Below, piece by piece: positions 38,402 to 44,482 of a stretch of DNA of 44,482 nt. Origin of the DNA: Myxococcales bacterium (GTDB lineage Bacteria > Myxococcota_A > Polyangia > Polyangiales > Houyiibacteriaceae); the NCBI GenBank assembly GCA_024640845.1, contig JAHEEE010000032.1:1-44482 (forward strand). The letters run 5' to 3'. Position 1 is the first letter of the stretch. Every line of letters begins with the position of its first letter. The notes under the pieces were generated by a model, which saw only the letters and a list, made by a program, of their open reading frames with translations, was not told where the DNA came from and did not search any database. The translations under genes and the position numbers were made by a program.

Positions 38402-40026
38402 AGGTTAGTCACCTGTTGTCGATAGAAGCCGAGCTCGTCTCGCCACCACTCCCCATTGAACGGCCAGAGCTGATGTTCTTCGTCCACGTTGACGTCGCCG
38501 CCCCTCGATTGCTTGGCTAGCGTCATTTGTTGCTGAAGCTCCTGGTCGATTTGACCCCGACGGAAGGTCGCGATCTCGAGCTCCACGGTGTCGACCTGAT
38601 TGCTCAGATCCTTGAGCTCGCGAATGAGCCGCTGGTAGCGGCCGCGCGCGAGGTCACCTGCCTGGTCGACGGCAAACGCCTTGGCGAGGGCGATGTCCTG
38701 AAGGATCTGACCGCCTACGGGCGAGTCTTGGAATTCCTGGCTCGATTTGCCGAGCCGCTCCTCTTCCTTGTCGAGGATCGCGACGTACTCGAGGTGCTGA
38801 AGCACCGTGCGATCGCTGAGCGCGGTCGACACGATTGGGCGTACGCGCGGCGATAGGTCTGCGCTACCACTCTGCACCTGCTTGAGGAACTCGAAGAAGT
38901 CGGCGTTCGCTTGGTTCTTCTGGAGCACGGCGTCGAGCTCCTGCTTCACCGGATCGTACTGATCGTGGAACTGCGCGACGGTCGCCTCGGCGTTGTCCAC
39001 CTGACAGTTCACGAAGAACGTGACGGCCTTCAACACGAGCGCCTCGGGATAGAACGCGTCCGTGAAGTACGGCGAGTACAGGGTGTGCACGTTGCCGAGC
39101 GCGCGCGAGTACTCGTCCGCGAGGAAGAACGCCCAGGAAGACTCGAATAGAGAGTCGAGCCAGTACTCGCTCGACTGCTCGACTTTGGTCCACGACTCGA
39201 CCGACTGGCCAAGCAGCGTGCCGTCGATCTGGCCGCTCTTCTGCTGCTGGTTCGCCGCGGTGTAGTAGACGCGCGCGAGCGAGATCCAGGCTAGGTTCTC
39301 CATGCGCTTTTCGTCGACGCCCTTTACGTCGCCCGCATCGATCGCATCGAGAATGGCGCGGAACGACGCGATGGCCGGGCGCGCTTTTCGCATGCGAATG
39401 AAGGAGATGCCTTCGAAGAACTTCGCGTATGCGTATTCCTTGGCCTTGGGGTCAACCTCTTGGAAGACGTCGATCGCCTGCCGGAACGACGCCTGCGAGT
39501 AGAGGTGACGGCCCATCAAATAGAGGAGCTGGTTGTAAAGATCAGGATCCTTCTCTTTGAACTCCTCGAGCGCGCCGATGCCGTAGCGGCCGACCTTCTC
39601 GATGATCCCCGACGATTCGGGAAGCTTCGAAGCCAACAAACCGAGCCACTCGAGCGTCTCGCCGAAGAACAGGTGACGTGGACCCTGTGCGCTGATGTCG
39701 TCGAAGACGGTGAGCGACGACTGGTAGAAGCCCATGTTGTAGAGCGTTTGTCCCAACATGAACTGCGCCTTGTCGCGATTCCCGCGGCCGTCCTTCGACT
39801 TCCCCGCGGCAACACGCTCGAAGCCCATCGCAGCGTCTTCGTACTTCTTCGAGTCGAAGGCGTTCAGCGCGTCGGTGAGTCGCTTCGACGGCTTACCGAG
39901 CTTCACGGGCGCTTCGCTCTGCCCCGTCTCCTCGAGGCCAAAGCTCATGTCCTGGGCCTCTGCTGGCGTGCCCACGCTGAGAGCCCAGACCAACGCAGGC
40001 AGCGCCCACAAGCGGATCCAGTTCAT
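38389..40026 (-). CDS. Exported TPR-like protein, first gene of the glt operon (GltC-like position)
   Basis: The product is 545 residues. The signal peptide (MNWIRLWALPALVWALSVGTPAEAQ) is followed by a mature start DMSFGLEETGQ. Degenerate TPR helices come next (FMLGQTLYNMGFYQSSLTVFDDI, YLMGRHLYSQASFRQAIDVFQEV). A C-terminal coiled-coil-like stretch (RGRYQRLIRELKDLSNQVD) and a Trp-rich tail (LWPFNGEWWRDELGFY) complete it. A TTG at 40038 is in frame, but the ATG at 40026 has GGGGGA five bases upstream and is preferred. Position immediately before gltD suggests GltC of the M. xanthus machinery; I am not sure enough of that assignment to give the symbol. It is the promoter-proximal gene of the cluster. 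Confidence 0.78.
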   Translation of the reverse strand: MNWIRLWALPALVWALSVGTPAEAQDMSFGLEETGQSEAPVKLGKPSKRLTDALNAFDSKKYEDAAMGFERVAAGKSKDGRGNRDKAQFMLGQTLYNMGFYQSSLTVFDDISAQGPRHLFFGETLEWLGLLASKLPESSGIIEKVGRYGIGALEEFKEKDPDLYNQLLYLMGRHLYSQASFRQAIDVFQEVDPKAKEYAYAKFFEGISFIRMRKARPAIASFRAILDAIDAGDVKGVDEKRMENLAWISLARVYYTAANQQQKSGQIDGTLLGQSVESWTKVEQSSEYWLDSLFESSWAFFLADEYSRALGNVHTLYSPYFTDAFYPEALVLKAVTFFVNCQVDNAEATVAQFHDQYDPVKQELDAVLQKNQANADFFEFLKQVQSGSADLSPRVRPIVSTALSDRTVLQHLEYVAILDKEEERLGKSSQEFQDSPVGGQILQDIALAKAFAVDQAGDLARGRYQRLIRELKDLSNQVDTVELEIATFRRGQIDQELQQQMTLAKQSRGGDVNVDEEHQLWPFNGEWWRDELGFYRQQVTNLCTR

Positions 40027-40079
40027 AAAGTCCCCCAAAATTCGAACGAAACCAGCCCCTTCCGGTTCGCTCGCGTACC

Positions 40080-40109
40080 ATCATAGAAAGCGGCCCAAGG
40101 GGTCGTCAA
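40080..40109 (-). promoter_or_regulatory. Near-consensus sigma-70 promoter of the glt operon
   Basis: On the minus strand TTGACG (40104-40109) is followed after 18 bases by TATGAT (40080-40085). Transcription should begin near 40073, leaving a leader of about 46 bases before the ATG at 40026. This is one of the best housekeeping-type promoters in the window and fits the head of the gltC-like/gltD/E/F/G unit. Confidence 0.65.
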
Positions 40110-40246
40110 GGTATAGTCCCATTGAGCCTTTGACGGGCTGACTGCAATTGATGGTGGAAACCGGCGCATGAACCTGACAAATTCCTACAGGGAGCGATGG
40201 GCTTGCCCTGCCTCTCCCCTTTCTGACCCCTGACGGCGGGGGAAGT

Positions 40247-40276
40247 TTGGGTCCCATCTCTCATTGCCGTTATGCT
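40247..40276 (+). promoter_or_regulatory. Candidate promoter for the Cys-rich lipoprotein gene
   Basis: TTGGGT (40247-40252) and TATGCT (40271-40276) are spaced by 18 bases, about 30 bases before the start codon at 40306. Together with 40080-40109 it would form a divergent promoter region. Confidence 0.35.
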
Positions 40277-40305
40277 GAGGATGACCGGGGGCTGCTTAGG
40301 GGGAC

Positions 40306-40743
40306 ATGATGTCTAGGAAATGGCTTGAATTGATGGGGTTTGTCTTGCTCGCACTGAGCGCGGGCGCCTGCTCGGAGACGGGCGTTGGGGATGCCTGTGT
40401 GCCGGAACAGGTGCCGGCGGGCGGTTTCCTCGCTTCGGAAACATATCTGGAAACCAGCTCGGTCCAGTGCGCAACTCGCGTGTGTCTCGTCCGAGAACTC
40501 GACGGTGACCCGAACAATCTCCAGGAAGATGACTGCCCACTTGGCGAAGACACCTGCGTCACGGCAAGCGACGTCGCGGCGAGCGTCTACTGCTCCTGCC
40601 GATGCGGCGCACCGGCCGGAAGCGGGCTCCCGACCTGCGCATGTCCCAGCGGCTTCCAATGTGAAGAGGTCCTCGAGACCGGCGGCGACGGACTGCGCGG
40701 AAGCTACTGCGTCCGCGAAGATCTCGCGACGCCACAGGAGTGA
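40306..40743 (+). CDS. Small Cys-rich lipoprotein
   Basis: The product is 145 residues (or 144 from the second ATG at 40309, better spaced from AGGGGG). The lipoprotein signal ends LSAGAC. The mature part has more than a dozen cysteines in closely spaced groups such as YCSCRCGAP and PTCACPSGFQCEE, an EGF-like look, so it is probably an extracytoplasmic disulfide-bonded domain. It diverges from the glt operon and its end overlaps the YraN-family gene. The function is unknown. Confidence 0.65.
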   Translation: MMSRKWLELMGFVLLALSAGACSETGVGDACVPEQVPAGGFLASETYLETSSVQCATRVCLVRELDGDPNNLQEDDCPLGEDTCVTASDVAASVYCSCRCGAPAGSGLPTCACPSGFQCEEVLETGGDGLRGSYCVREDLATPQE

Positions 40744-41104
40744 TCTCGCTCGCCGCGGCGAAGCCCTCGTAGCATCGCTGCTAGAGAAGCGGGGCTTCAC
40801 GATCTGTGGGCGCAACGTGCGCGTCGGCCGATTGGAGCTCGATGTCGTTGCGCGCCGGGGCTCGCTGCTCGTGGTGTGCGAAGTGCGCTCACGCACGAAC
40901 GCGCGGCCGGTGTTTCCCGCCGAGACAATCGGACGCAAGAAGCTCGAGCGCGTGAGACGCGCCACAGCGATCTTGTTGCGCGAGCGGAAGCTCGGACGCG
41001 TGCATGCACGGATCGATGCAGCGGCGGTCGTCTTCGACGGCCGCGACGGGGAACCGCGGGTGGAGTACTATGAAAACGTATCGTTTCCCCTGAGGCACGC
41101 GTGA
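40661..41104 (+). CDS. YraN (UPF0102) family protein
   Basis: The conserved core covers residues from about 40740 onward: RRGEALVASLLEKRGFTICGRNVRVGRLELDVVARRGSLLVVCEVRSRT. This matches the UPF0102/YraN fold, which resembles Holliday-junction resolvase-like nucleases (pattern G.xxE..A...L...G....rN.r...gElDlva ... vfVEVr.R). No activity is firmly known. The start is unclear: no ATG precedes the core in this frame close by, the best option is a GTG at 40661, and the true start may overlap the lipoprotein stop. The C-terminus (YYENVSFPLRHA) is normal. Confidence 0.75.
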   Translation: MKRSSRPAATDCAEATASAKISRRHRSDLARRGEALVASLLEKRGFTICGRNVRVGRLELDVVARRGSLLVVCEVRSRTNARPVFPAETIGRKKLERVRRATAILLRERKLGRVHARIDAAAVVFDGRDGEPRVEYYENVSFPLRHA

Positions 41105-41204
41105 GCGATCCAACGCCACCCGCCGATCCCCGCCGGTAGTCCCAGCATCACTCTCACCCGAGTGGGCAGCGTGCCTTCGTGCCCCAGGCTTCGCTCGTGC
41201 TTGG

Positions 41205-41221
41205 CGGCGCCTTTGGCGCCG
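41205..41221. terminator. Hairpin between convergent genes
   Basis: CGGCGCC-TTT-GGCGCCG is a perfect 7-bp stem with a 3-base loop. It lies between the YraN-family gene (ends 41104, plus) and the HAMP-domain gene (ends 41276, minus). No T-tract follows on either strand, so its use as a bidirectional terminator is only suggested by position. Confidence 0.4.
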
Positions 41222-41275
41222 GGCTTCGCCGTTGCGGCTCGCGGTGCCGCGCATGGCTTGGAGGAGGACCGCGGG

Positions 41276-41863
41276 CTAGTCGACGCTCTTGCGGATGCGG
41301 TCTAGTACCGCGCGGAGCTCGGTCAGATGCGCCGACTGAACCCCGGATGCTTCCATCTTGCTGAGGGTATCCTCGAGGCGCTCGATGTCTTCTGCGCGTT
41401 GGTCTCGCAACGACTCCACCATTTCTGCAAACGAGCGATAGAGCTCCTGGAGCTCGTCGCCTTTTCGGATGCCGGTGGTGACTTCCAGGTGGCCTTCGCC
41501 GACATGTTGGAACAAGCGCCTCATTCGATACGCCGGACCAACGACGCGGTGGGTGACCATGATGCCGGTGATGCCAAGCGCGAGGGTCATCAGCAGCACG
41601 CCCCCAATGATGGCGTTGCGTACCTTCCGGTCCTCTTGCTTGGCGAACCGCTCTAGGTCGCTCGCGGTTTCCGGATCGAGATCGGGCTGCGCAGCAAGCT
41701 GTGCCGTGAAGGCCTCGGTTTGCCCCTTCGAGAAATCGTACGCCATGTAGCCGAGCACACCGGCCACGGCGAGGGTGACCAGCAACACCATGCCCGTGTA
41801 CTTCAGCTGAAAACGCCGATCGAGCAGGTAGTTCTTCATCTTGCGTTGTTTCTTGTCCCCCAT
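41276..41863 (-). CDS. Two-span membrane protein with HAMP domain
   Basis: The product is 195 residues from the ATG at 41863 (AGGAAG upstream); a GTG at 41875 is the alternative start. A basic N-terminus leads into a first span (MVLLVTLAVAGVLGYMA). A short periplasmic loop follows, then a second span (NAIIGGVLLMTLALGITGIMVT) and a HAMP segment (HRVVGPAYRMRRLFQHVGEGHLEV). The C-terminus is a coiled coil (RAEDIERLEDTLSKMEASG). It lacks a methyl-accepting or kinase output domain, so it may pair with another signalling protein. It lies about 39 bases downstream of the HEAT-repeat gene on the same strand. Confidence 0.8.
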   Translation of the reverse strand: MGDKKQRKMKNYLLDRRFQLKYTGMVLLVTLAVAGVLGYMAYDFSKGQTEAFTAQLAAQPDLDPETASDLERFAKQEDRKVRNAIIGGVLLMTLALGITGIMVTHRVVGPAYRMRRLFQHVGEGHLEVTTGIRKGDELQELYRSFAEMVESLRDQRAEDIERLEDTLSKMEASGVQSAHLTELRAVLDRIRKSVD

Positions 41864-41901
41864 CGCGTCACTCACTTCCTACGCTCATCGCTCTACGCGG
41901 G

Positions 41902-42726
41902 TCAAAGGCTTCCTCTGGCTTTCGCGGCTTCGAGCACCGTGGGCAAACGCCGGAGCGCGCCCACGAACGCGCCCTGAATCGCTTGCTCGGCGGTCGCAGA
42001 GCTGTAGCGGCCGGTCGCCGTTGCTGCGCCGCGCAGCATGCCCCGCATGTCCCGACCCGGGTTCGACAGGACGATGATCGACACGACCGCCCTCACCCCC
42101 GCTCCCTTGGGCTCGAGCGTCACGACCGAGCTTTCGAGATGAAATCCGCTCAATCGGCGCCGCGAGATTTCGGCTTTCACATCGGCCGGGCTGAGATCGT
42201 CCGGGGCAAGCTCGACGCCCTGGAGCTCGATCAACTGCTCCGAGAGATAAATACGCGCATCGAAGAGCATCTGCCGCGAGACGCGCTCGGCCTTGGCTCC
42301 TGGCATCCCCACCGTCACCAGATATCTCGGCGGACCGGGCCCCCGCTGCCGCTCTCCGATCGCCTCGAGCGCCTCCACCGCCTCGAGCGCAGCCCTTCTC
42401 ACCGACTGGTTGCGGTCTTTGGTCGCTCGTTCGACCACCTCGAGTGACTGCTTGGACTCCAAGCGCCGAAGCGAAGTAATCGCCGACACCCTCACGGCCG
42501 GGTGTTTGTCCCGCACCGCGCGTTCGAGGGCCGCCACCGAGCGGCTCGTCCGCTCGATCTGGCCGAGCGAGAGCGCTGCCTGGGCGCGAACACGAAAGGC
42601 ATCCGAGCTCCGGAGCAGGCGAAGCAGGTAGTCCTCGCTGCCGTTGGCGTAGGCTGTGCTCGAAACGAGGAGCGCCCCGATGACCAACAGTCGCCAACAG
42701 TGCCATCGGCCGATGTGCCCCTCCAA
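41902..42726 (-). CDS. Exported HEAT-repeat protein
   Basis: The product is 274 residues. A signal peptide (LLVIGALLVSSTAYA) is followed by HEAT/PBS-lyase-like repeats (residues about 30-120), recognisable in SDAFRVRAQAALSLGQI, HPAVRVSAITSLRRLES and QSVRRAALEAVEALE. A separate C-terminal domain of about 150 residues is not recognised. The start is a TTG at 42726 behind GGAAGGG; a second TTG at 42687 would still keep the hydrophobic signal. It is divergent from ftsY. The function is unknown; HEAT repeats usually serve protein binding. Confidence 0.7.
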   Translation of the reverse strand: MEGHIGRWHCWRLLVIGALLVSSTAYANGSEDYLLRLLRSSDAFRVRAQAALSLGQIERTSRSVAALERAVRDKHPAVRVSAITSLRRLESKQSLEVVERATKDRNQSVRRAALEAVEALEAIGERQRGPGPPRYLVTVGMPGAKAERVSRQMLFDARIYLSEQLIELQGVELAPDDLSPADVKAEISRRRLSGFHLESSVVTLEPKGAGVRAVVSIIVLSNPGRDMRGMLRGAATATGRYSSATAEQAIQGAFVGALRRLPTVLEAAKARGSL

Positions 42727-42875
42727 ACGCGCCCGCCCTTCCCCGAGCTTCCATTATCACAGGACCAGAAGCAGGACGGCAAACGATTCGGTGATGCAGC
42801 CGCGTTGACGGACCGGTGCTCGGCTCTCACTATTGCGACCGTCCCAACGACCATCGGGGGGTCATCAGAGGTCGA

Positions 42876-44144
42876 ATGGAGTCACTAGATTTAAACAACC
42901 CAACCGTTCTCGGCGCCATTGCCGCAGTCGCCGCGCTGATCCTGATCGGCATCATCATCGGGTTCGTCCGCGCGCGAAAAAAGCGCTCGGCTCTCGAAGC
43001 GCCAGCGCCTGCACCTCCAGAACCAGAAGCGCTCCAAGAAGAGCGACCGAAGATCGAGGTGCCGGAGGCTCGCGAAGCGACGGCCGAACCGACGCAGCCG
43101 ATTCAAATCGAGGACCTCGTGCCGGGCCCCGCCCCCGAGCCGCTGCCGACTCTGATTCCCGAACCCACGGTCGTACCGCCCCCAAGGCCGCCGGCCGACC
43201 TCAGCGCGTTCCGGAGCGGTCTCCGGTCCACCCGCGGAAACTTGATCTCGCGCCTAGCCGGTGTGTTCCGAAAGGACCGCGAGCTCGACGCCTCGATTCT
43301 CGACGAGGTCGAGGAAGTCCTCATTACGGCCGACGTTGGCGTACACACGACCCAGCGTATCCTCCAAGCGCTTCGCGCGAAGCTAAGCAACGGCGAGCTC
43401 GGATCAGCGGAGGATGCCTGGGAAGCCATTCGCGAAGAGTCGCGCTCGATCCTCGCGTCGAGCGGCGGGGGCCTCGCGATCGATCACAAGCCGACGGTGA
43501 TTCTCGTGGTGGGCGTCAATGGCGTCGGCAAGACCACGACAATCGGCAAACTCGCGAGCCGCTTCGACCGGCAGAACAAGAGCTTCTTACTCGCGGCGGG
43601 CGACACCTTCCGCGCCGCCGCGGTAACGCAGCTCGAGGTGTGGGGCCGACGCGTGGGTTGCGAGGTCGTGAAGGGCAAGGATCGCGCCGATCCGGGCTCG
43701 GTGATCTTCGACGCGATTCAAAAAGCCAAAGACGAAAACCTCGACATCGTCATCGCGGACACCGCGGGTCGCCTTCACACGAAGGTCCCCTTGATGGACG
43801 AGCTCAAGAAGCTCGGGCGCACTGTCGAGAAAGCGCTCGGGCGCCCCGCAGATCACGTGCTGCTCGTCCTCGACGCAACGACCGGCCAGAACGCGATTCA
43901 ACAGGCTCAGCTCTTCAAGGACGCCCTTCCGGTGAGTGGGATCGTACTCACGAAGCTCGACGGCACTGCCAAAGGCGGCGTCATCTTGGGCATCGTCGAC
44001 CGCCACGAGGTCCCGGTCGAGTTCATCGGAGTTGGCGAGCGAGTCGAGGATTTGAAAGCGTTCGACACCGAATCCTTCCTCGAGGCTTTGTTCGAGGCGC
44101 CCGAGGATCTCGAATCCTCAGCGGAAGCCGCAAACGCCAGCTAA
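42876..44144 (+). CDS. ftsY: Signal recognition particle receptor FtsY
   Basis: The product is 422 residues. Unusually for FtsY, it begins with a clear membrane span (about 11-30, VLGAIAAVAALILIGIIIGF) and a Pro/Glu-rich linker to about residue 105. The N domain follows, then the G domain with GVNGVGKTTTIGK (about 211-222), DTAGR (about 294) and TKLDG (about 358). FtsY is the SRP receptor GTPase that brings ribosomes to SecYEG. An upstream ATG (42816) is in frame, but MESLDL at 42876 has a ribosome site (AGAGGT) and places the span at the N-terminus. Confidence 0.95.
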   Translation: MESLDLNNPTVLGAIAAVAALILIGIIIGFVRARKKRSALEAPAPAPPEPEALQEERPKIEVPEAREATAEPTQPIQIEDLVPGPAPEPLPTLIPEPTVVPPPRPPADLSAFRSGLRSTRGNLISRLAGVFRKDRELDASILDEVEEVLITADVGVHTTQRILQALRAKLSNGELGSAEDAWEAIREESRSILASSGGGLAIDHKPTVILVVGVNGVGKTTTIGKLASRFDRQNKSFLLAAGDTFRAAAVTQLEVWGRRVGCEVVKGKDRADPGSVIFDAIQKAKDENLDIVIADTAGRLHTKVPLMDELKKLGRTVEKALGRPADHVLLVLDATTGQNAIQQAQLFKDALPVSGIVLTKLDGTAKGGVILGIVDRHEVPVEFIGVGERVEDLKAFDTESFLEALFEAPEDLESSAEAANAS

Positions 44145-44187
44145 CTCTCCGCGACTACGCCACTTTCATCGAAAATCGCCTCACGAT

Positions 44188-44217
44188 TTGGTAGTGCGAT
44201 AATCGCCATGGTATAGT
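44188..44217 (+). promoter_or_regulatory. Candidate promoter for the gene at the right edge
   Basis: TTGGTA (44188-44193) and TATAGT (44212-44217) are spaced by 18 bases. Transcription would start near 44224, leaving a leader of about 90 bases that contains a small stem GTCCG...CGGAC (about 44227-44244). Confidence 0.45.
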
Positions 44218-44312
44218 CTTGCTGTCCGATTGGAAACGGACACTTGTTACGTGATTTCAGCGAGTTGCCAAGGTGGGGGCCGAGGCACTCGGGGGGGGAA
44301 GGCCAGAGGCCG

Positions 44313-44482
44313 ATGCGAGTTTTCGGGGGGATTGCGCTACTCATGGCGGCTTTTTGGCTGACGCTGCCGCCGGCGGTCCAGGCCCAGATGGAGTTCTCCC
44401 TCGACGAAGTCGATGAGGAGGAAGCCAAGCCGGCGGACAAGAAGCAGGAGAGCCAAGGCGATCTCATCGAAGAGCTCGCCGC
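44313..44482 (+). CDS. N-terminus of an exported acidic protein (cut by right edge)
   Basis: From the ATG at 44313, preceded by a purine-rich GGGGAAGG, 56 codons are visible. A signal peptide (VFGGIALLMAAFWLTLPPAVQA) is followed by QMEFSLDEVDEEE and a Lys/Glu-rich stretch. The mature start resembles that of the first glt-operon protein (AQDMSFGLEE). The rest of the gene lies outside the window, so the family cannot be named. Confidence 0.7.
   Translation, partial: MRVFGGIALLMAAFWLTLPPAVQAQMEFSLDEVDEEEAKPADKKQESQGDLIEELA

Noticed and set aside
40385-40660. Upstream extension of the YraN-family frame to an ATG at 40385
   Set aside because: The extra residues have no similarity to the family and lie wholly inside the Cys-rich lipoprotein gene in another frame.

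Overview
The window is GC-rich DNA that looks like a member of the Myxococcota (former Deltaproteobacteria). The evidence is a near-complete cytoplasm-to-periplasm block of Glt (gliding transducer) genes in the order known from Myxococcus xanthus, an MglA-family GTPase, a PrkA-type kinase, many cysteine-rich or TPR lipoproteins, and carboxypeptidase-regulatory-like repeat proteins. No rRNA, tRNA, CRISPR array or insertion sequence was seen. The family calls come from reading motifs in translations, not from database searches.

Layout. Positions 1-3918 are a leftward run: rpmB (zinc-ribbon L28), an RluA-type pseudouridine synthase, a small lipoprotein, a His-rich lipoprotein with a DsbD-alpha-like domain, and the N-terminal part of prkA, which runs off the left edge. 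Two rightward genes follow: a secreted protein with seven carboxypeptidase-regulatory-like repeats, and a DUF547 protein. A leftward HNH endonuclease with an internal duplication comes next. Just upstream of its promoter lies an 11-copy hexanucleotide repeat. Positions 9129-11558 hold three leftward lipoprotein genes. Two of them share a conserved leader, and two are followed by the same short decayed coding tail, so they look like exchanged or duplicated cassettes.

From 11757 to 40026 every gene is on the minus strand. In transcription order these are: a periplasmic protein (GltC-like position), gltD, gltE, gltF, gltG, a TPR lipoprotein, the giant gltI (3350 residues), tsaE, carB, greA, recG, an MglA-family GTPase and a metallo-beta-lactamase-fold hydrolase. 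A near-consensus sigma-70 promoter sits in front of the first glt gene, and a weaker one before the TPR lipoprotein/gltI pair.

In M. xanthus the Glt proteins link the AglRQS proton motor and the cytoplasmic MglA/AglZ scaffold to the outer membrane. Here the inner-membrane coupler (GltG, with FHA domain, one membrane span and an AgmX/PglI tail), the periplasmic and outer-membrane TPR parts (GltD, GltE, GltF) and the giant cytoplasmic TPR protein (GltI) are present together. AglRQS, GltJ and the outer-membrane barrels GltA/B/H are not in the window.

The right end (40306-44482) holds a Cys-rich lipoprotein, a YraN-family protein, a two-span HAMP protein, a HEAT-repeat protein, ftsY, and the start of a secreted acidic protein cut by the window edge.
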